DNA from: Blattamonas nauphoetae
Lineage: Eukaryota; Preaxostyla; Oxymonadida
Reading direction: 5' to 3'
Length of the DNA: 64,000 nucleotides
NCBI GenBank assembly: GCA_033064195.1
Contig: JARBJD010000034.1
Location: forward strand, 328,636 to 392,635
Under the pieces are notes generated by a model that worked only from the letters and a program-made list of their open reading frames with translations, was not told the origin of the DNA and did not search any database. A program made the position numbers and the translations under genes. Below are positions 23,571-35,160 of the stretch, piece by piece (the stretch's first letter is position 1; every line of letters starts with the position of its first letter).

Positions 23571-24080
23571 CTAGTGAATACAAGGAGATGAAGACTGCAT
23601 TCGAGTTATGAGATCCTTTAGAGACTTTAGCATTTGGGAAAGGTCAGGTAGTTGCTCAAGCTGATTTTGTATTGGCTGAATATGCTTCAATAGCACCGCT
23701 TTGCTCCATTCGTTGCTGTGTAAACAGTTATTGAATGGCTTGCTTTCGTTGTTCAGGTGGGACAAATAAACCTAAATTAGAGTTGCATTGGGCTTTCTAG
23801 TTGAATTGGCAGTTGTTGTTGATGGTTTTGGTGAAGTAATTGGTATGAGCGCTGGAAGAATGTATTGATATTCAGAAGGTGTTGTTACATGACCATTAGG
23901 AGGTAGTACCTCATCTGAGCTTGAAGAAAGGTGTGACATCGAGTTTGGTGAGGGGGTCAGGGAAATGTGTGCGACACGATCATGATCATGAGATGAACTA
24001 TGTTGAGTTGATAACAAAGAGGATGTGAAAACGCTTTGTGATCGTGAAAAATGGAGGAAAATAGAAGGAAATGGTGGCAA
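23571..24080 (-). pseudogene. Unknown Ser/Pro-rich frame with one in-frame stop
   Basis: One continuous minus-strand frame of about 170 codons, interrupted by a single TAG near 23774. The N-terminal half is Ser/Thr/Pro-rich, the C-terminal half helical and charged (SKAVLLKHIQPIQNQLEQLP). It sits just downstream of the hAT transposase in transcription sense, so it could be a second gene of the element or captured host sequence. The stop may lie in an intron. I do not recognise it. Confidence 0.3.
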
Positions 24081-24652
24081 ACAAAATCTTGAGGACTATC
24101 ATATCATCAAGATCATTGCATTCAAGAATTGAGAGGAGTGGTTTTTGGATGGAGCGATCTAGGGTCTCATTCATTGAATCTGAGATAAAAGGTCAAATCG
24201 AGAAGATGGTGAACGAAAGAAAAGAAGAAAACCCTCCAACTACGCGTTCTCTTGTTGGATACTGTTCAGCTTACGGTTTTCTCATCGTTTGAACCTAGTG
24301 CGATGATGACGAGTCCTAAACGGATTCATGTCAGAGTAGTTGGGAAAAGAGTGATAATACACAAATCGATGAGCAAACGTGTTTTTTCTTCATCTCCTGA
24401 TACAGATAGATTCGTTCAGATTAAATGCCACCTCGATCATGGAAACTGAGGTCTTGAAAACCTGAGAGAGATGTCAGTATAAAACAACAATAAAGGAGCA
24501 CACTGGACACCTCTCACTCTGCTCGATATGTAGCGGGGGATGAACTCCTGGTTGTCTGGAAGGAGCAAAACTCAAAAACATGTCCTTACCGTAGATACCG
24601 TGGCTGAACAAAACATGCATGAGCGTAAACATACATTGACTGAGTCTCACAG

Positions 24653-27600
24653 TTATTTCTTCTTACCTGCTTCATTCTGAGCAGTCTCAATCCGCGAATG
24701 AAGACCGATTCTGTGTAAGGCAACCAACAGCTCGGGCTTCGTTCTGAATCTGGTAGTACTTACTGTCCTTCGCATCCGGGCGATCTCCCTCTCGCAGGAA
24801 GCTTCAGATGCTGGGGTAGCATGGAGGGCACTGACAAATAATGAAAATTGGGCAATAAGTCTTGCATCTTGACGACAACCATCCTGAGAAAAGAGGACCG
24901 AATTAAACTCGTTAATCCGTGAATTCTCCCTCCAAAACTCATACGTGTTTTCCTTAAGGGAGTGTTCGAATGGAAATCGTTGGCGACCGTCGAGCCATCT
25001 TGAATAAATGCTTAAAAGTTGACTCAGCACGTCTTCATCTGTGATTGATAGAGATTCCCGCAACATGTCCCTTATTAAAAAGAATGCTTCGACTTTCCAT
25101 GTTCGATTTTGTATTGTCTGGATTACTGGATTGATTCCCATATGTGGTCCATCCATAGCTGGTGGAGAGACTGCATCAGCAATCGAAATGATATCGTCAA
25201 CCAACATTGTTTCAACTGAAAATTCCCTCCCAACTTGTTGATGAGCTGCGTGGGTGGGTTCATGCGATTCCACGTCGATTATTTCCGATTCTTGTTTGAT
25301 GACGGATCCTTGATAGCGTCTTGAAAGTGGAACGTCATGAATCCCTTGATAGTCTGGATCCTCCCGAAAATCTTCACTCTCGTCTGAATCATTCTCGTCG
25401 TTCAATTTTTGTATTGCCAAGTTCATTTGTTGAGTACATCTTCTTCGAGTTGTGAGAGAGTCATCAGTGAGGTCGATAAAAGTTGGTTGCTTTGATTGGA
25501 GTAGTGGCGTCGGGAATTGATAATCTTGAGACGGTTGTTGAAATGTTAGATATGGGAAATCGTGATAGGTCATGTTATCTAGGTTAGTTTGGAGTGGGTC
25601 CCTGAGAAAGAACGATCTTCCGTGCAATGTTGTTGTATATGCTAGTAAAGTAGGCTTGTCTGACCGGCCGAAAGTGCCGGTCAGTGTCAGTTTTGTTTTT
25701 TTCAAAGGGTCAGATCTCACCAGAGCGTGAATCAGCCAATATTCATCAGAAACTAGCCCAATAACAGATAGTAATGTCCCTCTGTACGTATTGAAAGAGG
25801 CATGGCAGCCTTCATTCACTTATTTCCTTACAATCAAAAAAATGACAGGATTGATCATATCTCTCTCGAGATTGTTGACTTTTACGAAGACTTACATCCG
25901 ATTCAGTGACACAAATGGTTTGTTTTCTTCTTCTTTCATCTGATTTAGATTGAAACATCTTTATCATCATCATGTCTGATGAGAGCAAGATTCAGAGAAT
26001 TCCAACACTCACCGAGGGAAAGATGATCACACCGACAATGGCACCATATAAAGTCCAGATAGACTCGGAAATATGTTAAGAAGAACACAAGAATGACGTC
26101 GAGAAGGATCATGAATCTGGATCAGATGATGTTGAGGATAGAGATGTTAAAAGTCGGGAAGAATTTATCGAAGATAAGGAAGTCCCAGACACTTCAGAAG
26201 TAAGCAACTCATCACCACCTCCTCAACAACCTCCGACAGTTTCCACAATCGGTGAGCGTATTCTCTTGGCTGGTATTGTCATATTCTTCTCTTCTTATTT
26301 CTATCCCAATACGGATGACAGCTCCAACTTTCAGCAACAGATGGATCCACAACCAATTCCAATCGACCTGCCATCTCCACCTCCGATTGATGAGGATCTG
26401 GAACATTCGTTCACACCTCTCACTGAGTGAAGTTTCGTGATTCCACCAATGGGAACTCCACGATATATGCTCGAAAATGGCGAAGAAGTGGAGGATACGG
26501 AGCTTACTGATGAAGTTGGGTGACCACCGTCGGAATACACAATCACACCTTAACCAATCCTCCAAAGGAATGAACAAGATGAACAGACTGATCCATCAGC
26601 TTCGTTTCATTAATCTACCCTACATCCTCCCGACGTCGTCCCAATGTTCGGTTTACGCGCTTGATTCGCTGTGATTGATGAGATGTTCACCCACGACGAA
26701 CTCTTGAGCCGAACAGACTGGCTAGTGCATCAACACTCATTTGTCTCTCACACGATGACCAAAAAGGAAGATAGGGAACAGCCGCCAATGGACACTGAAG
26801 AGACTCTGTTTCCGACGCTCACTGAAGGAACGGCAGTGATCACGACAATGGCAATGATTCAAATTGTCTAAGACGTTGAAAGCGAGATTTTGGAGTCAGA
26901 AGAAGAGCAGAAAGAATACTAAGAGACGAATGAAGAAATGATCAGAACTTCACATTCATTCTCCAAACAATTTCACACATTTCGAGTTTTCCACTTCATG
27001 AATTAACATTAATTTTACTGAAAATCTGTTTTTCGCACCGATTGCTTCTATAGAGACGAGTCAGTCCAATGACAATTGGATCGAACCCATTGATCAGATT
27101 GAACCTCACTACTCTCAAAGCAAAGATTGTTGTGATTGCTTTGTCTCGTTTTGTGTTTGATAAATGTGGAACAATCAGGATTGTGTTAAAATAATGGTGA
27201 TACGTCTCATTTCTGTCTAAATAGAGACTTTTTCGGAGAAACGGTAACTCTGGATTATGGGTTCCCTAATTTCTCCGGTCAGTGACCGTCAGTACTTTTC
27301 GGTGAAAACTGACCGGTCAGTGCCGGTCAGACAAGCCTATAGTAAAGCCAGTAAACCAGCATCATCCTCCAAACAACGAGAATAAATACTCGTCATCAAC
27401 TCAACGATAGCATCAGCCCATTCCGAAGCATTTGAGCATGCGATGATCCGTAGAGTTTCCAAATAATTCAGGAGTTGGATGAGGATGGGAAAAACGTCTG
27501 TTAGGCTTGCATCATCGCCCTCCATCACGAGAACACATTGATGAAGCGGAATCATCAAGCATAACAGTGCGTCGACTTCATTGAGTACCAAATCGCTAAA

Positions 27601-28728
27601 TCCAAGGTAGTTGTTGTCGTTGAAAATTGTGCGTTGTTTTCTAATCCAAATTAGCAAAGGGGCAATTGATATCCATCGATGGTCCATAAAAGAGGGTGGT
27701 CGACACGAAAAGAGTTGAACGACATCGTTGTTTTGGCATCGATTTATGATATCCTTCGCGATAGCATGTGTTTCTTGAATTTTGGAATTTGTTTCACAGG
27801 CCTTTTTATATGCTAGATGCATAAGATGGACCATACATCTTGAATGAAAGGGTAGGAACAGGAGTTGGTTGGAGAGATGATGGGAATAGTGGAGATGTTC
27901 TGAGCGATTACGAAGGTCGCAAACAGTTGTAAAGCCACGATAGCCATCCGTCACAATTGATAAAATGATGTTCTTTTGTTGGGTCAGTGAGCTTAGTGTA
28001 GAACCAATTGTTAGTGCCAATACTTCGTTAGTATGTCTATTTTGGTCTAAATCATACAGTAGTGGAGGATTAGTTTCCCTTGAGTTCAACACAATGAAGA
28101 CGTTGTACGGTTTATGGCCAGTTACACCACTGTCGATTGCGAGTGAGCCAAATCGGAATTGAGGTGACGCAAATTGAGAGATGAATAGTTGCTTTGATCG
28201 ATCTGTTAACGATTTTGCGAGGAATTTTCTCGAGTGGTGGACGTAGAGATTGTCCGGTGAAATGAGTGATCTAGACTGACCCAACTTGATAGCCTCCAAA
28301 ACAACCTTCCGCATCCGTTCTCCACTCGCAGTGGAGAGAGAAACGCCGTCACAAGCAACTAAATCTTGAATGGCCTGATCAACCCCGCCTTGTCTCTCGT
28401 TCTGAATTGAAAAATGTGTTCTTGTTGAAGTAATCATTCGATCAACCATTTCTGGTATAGTTGGTTGGTTGTCCAGATTAGTATGATGATGATGACCGGC
28501 TTCTTCTTCAGAGCATTGACGGTAGAAAGTGCATAGTTTTCCTTCATTATTCACGTGGAGACATTGGAACTTCTTTTTCTTATATTTTGAAACAGAGTGA
28601 TCTGGGTTTGTTTCGTGCGTTTTTGAGAAGAGTTTGCCATTAATAGTCAATATCTCTTGATGTGTCAATTCGAGATCGGGATGGATTGGATGTCGAAACC
28701 TGAAATGAACTAACTTGTGATAAATCAA
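24653..28728 (-). CDS. hAT transposase, split by a nested hAT
   Basis: Two pieces, 28728-27340 and 25642-24653, join exactly in frame (DDAGLLALL then AYTTTLHGR) once the 1689-bp insertion and one 8-bp target copy are removed, giving about 792 residues. The N-terminal part has a Cys/His cluster (FQCLHVNNEGKLC...HHHH) like a BED-type finger. The middle has LAIDSGVTGHKP and SIVTDGYRGF, as in the hAT RNase-H-like core. The C-terminus has the hAT dimerisation signature (ATPASEASCEREIARMR ... TKPELLVALHRIGLH). The frame opens at a TTG at 28728; a spliced upstream exon with the real ATG (perhaps near 28800) is likely but not resolved. It is the probable source enzyme of the enclosing 17-kb element. 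Confidence 0.85.
25651..27339. mobile_element. 1.7-kb hAT element inserted in hAT transposase
   Basis: Exact 8-bp duplication TAGTAAAG (25643-25650 and 27340-27347). Ends TAGGCTTGTCTGACCGG and complement, followed by further GACCGG/CCGGTC motifs. No transposase of its own is visible. One decayed frame occupies 25972-26922. Confidence 0.9.
25972..26922 (+). pseudogene. Decayed membrane-protein-like gene in nested hAT
   Basis: From an ATG at 25972 one reading frame continues for about 950 bp with coding-like composition. It is interrupted by about eight stops (only TAA or TGA) and no evident frameshift. Visible parts are an acidic stretch, a Pro-rich stretch (SSPPPQQPPTVST), a hydrophobic segment (ILLAGIVIFFSSYFYP), another PPP-rich part, and a C-terminal part repeating the N-terminal motif PTLTEG. 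No known family. It may be a gene of the element or a captured host gene. Nearly all stops can be explained by C-to-T changes of CAA, CAG or CGA codons. Confidence 0.5.
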
Positions 28729-28852
28729 GAGAATTTTGCAAACATTCCTGACGGTGGAAGATGGGATGCTGTTTATCTTTGAACGATATGCTCATTCTGC
28801 GGTTTTTGGTGAAATACACAAAAAATGTTGGATTGAGAGGATAGATCGGGCC

Positions 28853-29003
28853 ACCATAGGACACGATAGGACAGGACAGGACAATTGTCCTCCCTCGATT
28901 TTCTTCGGAAAATGAGACGCAAGTATTGTGAATGTCTCAAAAAGCTTCAAAGTCCTATGGTTTGAGCCCGATTGAGAATTGTCCTATCGTGTCCTATGGT
29001 GGG
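28853..29003. repeat. Short inverted repeat near right end of 17-kb hAT
   Basis: CCACCATAGGACACGATAGG at the left and its complement at the right, enclosing about 100 bp. It shares the GTGTCCTAT core with the left-end palindrome, so it is probably a subterminal binding region of the element. Confidence 0.7.
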
Positions 29004-29264
29004 CGGATCGATCGCTTTTGGACAACATTGGCGATTTTCAGCAAAATAGGGTGAAAAAACACAATTGAAATGATTCTAAAACAGAAAATGTGCATAATTA
29101 TCTCAACTTTCTCCTCATTTTTGGTTTCAGGTTTTCACTGACAGACAATGCAAGCTACAAGTTCAATTCTTGTCATCGGCATTTTTATCCAAATTGTCCT
29201 CCTCTTTTTGGCTGTCCTATGATGTCCTGCCTATAGGACATGCCGACCCATGGTAATGATTGGT

Positions 29265-29831
29265 CGATCAGACTCCTTGCTCACCAACTGCTGGTGGCAG
29301 CTTTTGAGGAACACGGCCGTTGTCATGGTGGAAGTGAGTAAATGGGTAGAGTCGTGGAAGTTCTCTTCTTTTCTTATTCTCATTATCACTCTCCACTTGA
29401 TTTTAGTCCTTTTCAAATCTCAACCTGTTGAAAAGCCCTGGTTATGTGTCGGATGGAGCTTGCGACATCCTTTACACAAACCAGTGCTCATCAACCTCTT
29501 TCTCTGCCACACAGCAGTTGAAAGAGGACATCGGTATGTCTTTAGCACTGCGGCGTTTCTCAATTGTAGCCTTTTTGTGGTTTCCACTTCATTAGTCATT
29601 CTGACTTCTCTGTTTCTCCAGTTTTTCATCCCCGTTGGGGCTTTTCTGGAATTATGGGCTAGATCCCACTTTTTGCTCATCAACCGCCCCCACTTGGGCA
29701 GAACCGGCTCGATGATTAACCTCTCGAGTTGGGATTTTAACTTTCAACAGATAAAACTTATTATTTGTATTTGTTGATCGGCCAACCCATGGACCGTCAT
29801 TCACGGACCCAGGGACTCACTCACTCAACCT
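29265..29831 (+). repeat. Dispersed repeat, copy B, main part
   Basis: Continues copy B from 12175, aligned with copy A inverted (4440 down to about 3870). It includes the conserved open frame (29250-29777) and ends at ACCT (29828-29831), where another element is inserted; the last 25 bp of the copy resume at 30707-30731 (GTTGATGAGCACTGG...). Confidence 0.75.
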
Positions 29832-30702
29832 GGCCAGAAAATTTTGAAAACTTACTTTTTGACACTTTTGTCCCCCAGAAGACAATAAGTGCTCTCGTAC
29901 ATAAAATCTCCTTCACTGTGTTGCTATTTGTCACATTTAAGTGGATTTCATCGATTTTGAAAACATTAGAATCAAGTGCGGGATGACGTAATCGAGACTC
30001 TTTTGTGATATCGAGTGGTCCTCTGTGACAGTCACCCCAATAAACTTCGCTTCAATCATGTGTATATTCGTCTTCTTTCTTATTTTCTTCATGTCTCGCA
30101 TATTCAGCCTGAATGAGTTTGTGACTGTCAGATCACACAATTGGACAAGGATGAGATCTGAGTCCATGGAAATTGTCAAACATGCAAGTAGAAGGTCTTT
30201 AATCCATTTTCTTCTATTTTGATGATTGTAGATCCATTTTGTTCACATTCTGTGAATGACCACCAAAATCATTCCAGATTTGTCACCATTCACCATGATA
30301 TGTGACAACAAACCTGAGAGTGGAAGTAAAATTACGAAAGAAAGACGAAGGAAGAAGCTACAAAATGGATGATGCGTTCAGAAGAGTTATTGTGGAGGTT
30401 GAAGGAGGGCCGGCGTGCTCAGGCTAACAGGAGAAATGAAAGAAAAAAGAGACTTCAACAGATACAAACTCTCCTGACTCTTCATCTCATACTATTGGAG
30501 GGTTGTGATGAATGGATGATGGCTTGGAAGCCTGACAGAAAAAAAAAGTGTCTCCATTTCACCGCGTGAAGAGTAGTAACCACCTCACTTCTCATTGATT
30601 TCAGGGTCTACTGCTGTTTTATTCCAAATTCTGTTAAATTAACAATCAATCTTCAATATTACGCCATTGGGGACGGAGGTAAGTTTTCAAAATTTTCTGG
30701 CC
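29832..30702. mobile_element. 871-bp transposon with 4-bp target duplication
   Basis: Ends GGCCAGAAAATTTTGAAAAC and complement (about 22 bp). Flanked by ACCT (29828-29831 and 30703-30706). Removing it restores the ACCTGTTGATGAG junction seen at the 7.1-kb copy of the repeat. It has no intact transposase. A 4-bp non-TTAA target copy does not by itself identify the superfamily. Confidence 0.75.
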
Positions 30703-30731
30703 ACCTGTTGATGAGCACTGGTTTGTGTAAA

Positions 30732-33045
30732 TTATCATCGATCCCGGTGACAGACTCATTCGCATCACACACTCCCGTTGCGCCTGGAAGAGACTATTGT
30801 GCCATCTTGTGTCGATTCTTCCGAGTAGATTGAGTCTGCTCGTGCTTTGTCCTTCTAAGACGAGCCTTCTTCATTTTTTGGTACTAACTCAGGCGGGAGT
30901 GGAGGATAGGAATTTCATGTCCAGCAAACGGTTCATTATATCGTGTGACCTCCTGCAGAGGACTAAGTTTCTTCCTTACATGGTGATAGTCCAGAACGAT
31001 GTGTCATATTCCGAATCTGAGCGTTCGCTGCAATAATCCCTCCCCTCTGTCGCAAGATAGGATGATTTGGCGCTCAACTTCATCACGGGCGACTGCGCCT
31101 CTACTTAAGCTGATAATTGGACCGATTCTGGTCGATTGACCGTGTAGACTTTCCATTGAAGTGAGAGTGGCGAGAATCATCGTCTTGTTGAAAATCAACA
31201 TCAGAGCTCAACTGTAGAGTGACATTTTTGAGTGCGGGTTCACTCAATTACTGGTATTGGTTGGTGTAAGTATTCATTTTACCCCACTGCTGGTTGGGAT
31301 GAATAACACGCAACTAACGTCACTATCGATGGTTCCAGGCTATATTGAGGTTCTTTCTTGTTTATACATGCATCAATGGCACCCTCTTCATCTTCAATGA
31401 CTCGTATTGTTCCTGGTGGCATCATCTGGTTCACGTAATGTAAGATCCTTTCCATTCTGAAAAATCAGGTTGTGTATTTGTACCGTGATTTAATTAATCG
31501 ATTCATTCCACTTGTTCCACGTTCTAAGCACTGTCTTGAGTGCTGATCACCAAGATTGGATCCAGTTGGAAGAATTCGAGAGTGGTGCGTGGGGCAAGTT
31601 TCCCTTTCATCTCTCTCCGTTTCTTTGTCAATGTTTGAAAAGGCTTGGAACCATTCAACACATTTTACTTCGCCGCCACACTTCTGAGCTGCATGACATT
31701 GTGATGAATCTAACAGCGGCTGTCGATGAAGCGCCACGGTCAATGTATGAACTACCACCATGATATTGATGTCTTTTAAGCAATGACTGAATTCCTGGCT
31801 CTGAAGGTCAATCGTAGATAGATTTTTTTTTGTTTCGAGAATGATCTTGGACACCTCCGGATTGGGAGGTGTCCATTGATCAGTTTTGCGAATCACAAAA
31901 AGGGTGCGAGCAGAGAGAGAAATGACGAGAAACAATGGCAAAAACGGCACTAGACGAATTTTTGAAAAATAGTGAGTTGAAGTCAGTGTATCTGAGTCCT
32001 GATCGAGAGCGTGAAAATGTCTACTATCAAAGGTATAAAACAAAGAGAGAAGGGAAAATCAAAAAGAGAGTCATACCATTGAATCACAACCAGTCTGACA
32101 ACGAGCATCGACTGCTGGGCCATCGCTGAGACAGGTCTCGCTTGTGATCGACCACAATTCAATAATCATTGTTCTAAAAAGAGGAGAATAGGTAAAATCA
32201 AAAAACAAAGAATCTTACCATCGGGTGACAATCAGGCTGATCACGACGAGATATTCCTAGTCAATCAGTTCGTTGAATCTGTTAACCCTGTTACAAATTG
32301 CTGGTGGATGATATGACCACCAATCACGTCCAGGGATTTGAGTGATGACAACGATTCCGTCTCTCCACTCGCTCCTTCGTCTTTCTCGCTTTCCCTTCAG
32401 GTTGATGCGATTCTGTGTGCGAGTGTTGGAATCGGCCCTGACGATGATTCAGCCGCTTCTTCCTCTTATCACCAGTAGTGTCCGAAGTCTCCTCACCCTC
32501 TCCTCCCCGATGAGTCGAGATGCCAGCCAAGTGCGAGGGCTCTTCTTCGCGTGGGAAGGGCAGGAAGTGGGTGTTTGAGTGTAGGTGACGTTTGCAAAAG
32601 AATTAGCTGGTATGCTCATGAAGATCTTGGGCACACTGAGGAGGGATAATGTGTCTCTGAGTGTGGCTAAGGCCTGACATTTCAACGACACTTTTGAAGA
32701 TCTTAATTGTGTGATGTTTTCATGCAACGCTGTGCAGACAGGTATGAGGCAGTGGTTTTGTGTCGTTTTTTATGCACATTCAGAATTTTCGCATTCCCTG
32801 CGTCGAATTGTGGCTTTCAGAAGCGGTCATCTATCTGGATACAAAGTGTGGGTGTGATCAGATTGCATTGTCCAATATTGTTTATCACACCGCAATTAAG
32901 GCTCTCCACACTCTTTGAATCACGTTTTTTCATTTCCTCGTTTCCTGACTCCTCCAGCTCGGTTTCAATTGATGTAACATGCTTCTCCATTTTTGTTACT
33001 CTCGTTCGTTATATCGAAGGAGGAAACACCTTAGATGATTAGACC
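30732..33045. other. Decayed host sequence
   Basis: Short frames on both strands, none complete. A segment at 31270-31320 repeats one at 8.43 kb in inverted orientation. A perfect stem-loop GGACACCTCC-GGATTG-GGAGGTGTCC lies at about 31849-31874. A minus-strand frame at 31465-32043 has a hydrophobic stretch like a decayed signal peptide. No gene can be supported. Confidence 0.4.
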
Positions 33046-33309
33046 ATGCACAAGGCAGAAATCACATTGGAGAACTTATCACCAATCATGAACACCACCG
33101 ATTCCACCACAGTCTTCTCGAGACTCGTTCATCAACGAAATGACAGTCCAGACGGTTTCTTTGCGGCGTTTCTGACACTCCTGACAAGTGGGCACAAGTC
33201 GATTGTGCATCTCTCCCTCCAACTACTCCATTATATCACTTCTGCCATCTTCTCCAGAATGCTGGATGAACCCGACAACGAAACCAGATTGATTCAGACT
33301 CATCCATAA
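33046..33309 (+). pseudogene. Fragment of a helical-repeat-family gene
   Basis: About 87 codons with HQRNDSPDGFFAAFLTLLTS followed by a leucine-rich helix (SIVHLSLQLLHYITSAIF). The pattern resembles internal helical repeats of the large host family represented by the gene at 46.3 kb (DSISTLLSSPSSTVVIAALSLL). There is no start context and no continuation. Assignment is by pattern and memory only. Confidence 0.35.
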
Positions 33310-33569
33310 GGCTCAGTTCTCCAGATAGTTTTTGAACAGGTGTTGCCTTCTGCTGCGCCAGCGTGACATCTGGATATATGGGGAACGACCAGGATGGAAA
33401 CGAATAGAACAGTCGACACTCTGCCCTAATTTGCACTGCAGCTGCGTGTGGACGCTTCCGCTCATCTCGTGGTGACAGACGTGCGACCCAATTGGACCCC
33501 CACCCTCCTCTTTTTACAACCTTGATATTGAATTGTGGTCCATCACAACAAAGACACAGATCAGGGCAT

Positions 33570-33700
33570 GAATCCCCATCCGCGGAACAGTGTCACCATC
33601 CGCGGAACTTAGTAACCATCCGCGGAACAGTGACACCATCCGCGGAACAGGATCCTCATCAGCGGAACAAAAATCACTATCTGCGGAACAGATACTAATT
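33570..33700 (+). repeat. Left iteron array of the Merlin-like element
   Basis: Copies of C(A/T)(T/G)CCGCGGAACA spaced by about 19-21 bp. The same array occurs inverted at about 36805-36900. The CCGCGG core is palindromic. Regular spacing of about two helical turns suggests cooperative transposase binding on one DNA face. Confidence 0.85.
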
Positions 33701-33820
33701 TTATTTCACTCATGGATTTCCCATATCACAGACTGTTTTTTGGAAGATAATGAGAAGAAACAAAACAACTTTTTGTGCCAACCTAGATCGACCCTTAATC
33801 CAGAAAACACAGTTAGTTCA

Positions 33821-35016
33821 ATGTCAGGCATTTGGAGATGGATAAAAACTAAGTTTGTCACGTACTTCTCATCTCTGATTTTGTCTATTTCACCACTTTT
33901 CTACGATAGTGTTATCCGCAATACGTCGGAAACTTCCGACAGTGAATCGTCAACACTCACCGAGACGGATACTGGTCTATACTGCATTTTTAGTCGATTA
34001 TTTCAGAGAATACATCTATATCAACGATTTCAGGAATTGTATCAGAAGTTCAAAATCCAACAATTTCGATTGAAGACACACAAATCGGTATTCTGATCAA
34101 TATCCTCATTCCTCGTTCTGTTTTAGTGAATGAAATTGTGTCAAAACAAGGTTCTCTAAATGAAGATGACATACATTCGTTGTGCACAACTGAAGCAAGA
34201 GCGGAGTTATTTCTCGAATCAGTCGGCCTTTCGCACCAAACGATGAACTGTCCGGAATGCAGCACAGAAATGGACTTGATTTCGGCACACCCATCAGATC
34301 CACCAAATATGTTCATCTGTTCCAAGCATCGACCCAGAATCAAACTCTCAAAACATTCTAATACATTTTTCAGTCAATCTCGCTTATCAAACGTAAAAAA
34401 GATCAAACTTCTTCACGCGTGTTGGTGCAAAAAAAATCACATAACTGCAGAAAGGGATGTCGGTCTTTCACACAATGCAATCGGAAGATGGTATCGACGC
34501 ATTCGACTTGTCTGTCTCCAGAAGGAAATTTCGAAAAAAGAAAAACTTGGTGGTGTGGGCAAGGTGGTTGAGATTGATGAATGCTGGTTTTCAAAGGGCA
34601 AAGGACACGGTGGGAAGCCACGATTCAACTATACAATTCTTGGAGGCGTCGAAAAAGAAGAAGGAAAACCATCCTCTCGTTTTTTCATTCGAAGGATTGA
34701 AGGAAGAGACAGAGAAACGCTGGAGAGGGTGATCCTCGAGGAAGTTGAAATCGGAACGCTCATCGTCACGGACTCCCTCTCGTCATACGATCATCTGGAT
34801 GAGATAGGATTTCTTCATGAAAAAGTCAACCACAGCGAAAAAGAGTATGTTAATGCGAATGGATTCACAACGAATCACGTGGAAACTTTCTGGAGACATC
34901 TCAGACTCTCACTCCCTCACTTTGGAGTACCAAAGAGTCATCATGATTCCTATTTTCACACTCATCTCCAGACATTATGTGTAGATCTCATTGATCTCAA
35001 CATTTCAAGACCTTAA
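33821..35016 (+). CDS. Merlin/IS1595 (ISXO2-like) transposase, one intron
   Basis: Exons 33821-33974 and 34034-35016 join through a 59-nt GT-AG intron, giving 378 residues (TETDTG then IVSEVQNP). Exon 1 starts at the ATG MSGIWRWIK and has a hydrophobic stretch. A zinc-ribbon-like CPEC...C..H region follows at about residues 124-150. The ISXO2-type DDE core has D233 in VVEIDECWFSKGK, D298 in LIVTDSLSSYDHL and E335 in NHVETFWRHLR. The order and the EIDE, TDS and ETFW..LR motifs are diagnostic of IS1595/Merlin. Length and motifs are complete, so this copy looks intact. Confidence 0.85.
33975..34033 (+). other. 59-nt GT-AG intron in Merlin-like transposase
   Basis: Begins GTCTATACTG, ends CAACGATTTCAG. 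Splicing is phase 1 and makes a Gly codon across the junction. Without it, the well-formed coding sequence upstream of 34126 has no start. Confidence 0.65.
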
Positions 35017-35160
35017 TCGTGGTCTAGCGACTATTCCAAAACATACTTCACAAAAATAAACATGTGAAATGATATAAGCATGGAAGAACAGTCGATTAAA
35101 ATATAATTGAAGCCTTCGTCTGGTCAATATCGTCAATTTTGATCCCGGCCCATCAAAAAG

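Larger units (their letters stand above)
12176..29256 (-). mobile_element. 17-kb hAT element with nested transposons
   Basis: Left and right ends share an inverted repeat, ATGGGTCGGCATGTCCT, preceded by TTAG or TTAC. Exact 8-bp duplications TGATTGGT flank the unit at 12168-12175 and 29257-29264. Joining the flanks restores the dispersed repeat as in copy A. A hAT transposase gene (24653-28728, minus) near the right end is the expected owner. Subtracting the nested pogo (12402-19134), hAT MITE (20421-21320) and hAT (25651-27339) leaves about 7.8 kb, of which 1.46 kb is a minisatellite. An alternative is that two separate related elements contribute the two ends, but the exact 8-bp duplication argues against it. 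Confidence 0.8.

Noticed and set aside
12176-29256. 17-kb unit as a Polinton or other large virus-like element
   Set aside because: 8-bp target duplication, hAT-type ends and a hAT transposase explain it. No capsid, polymerase or integrase is present; its size comes from nested insertions.
31849-31874. Perfect stem-loop as a bacterial-type terminator
   Set aside because: Eukaryotic context, no gene ending there and no T-run; kept only as a minor hairpin note.
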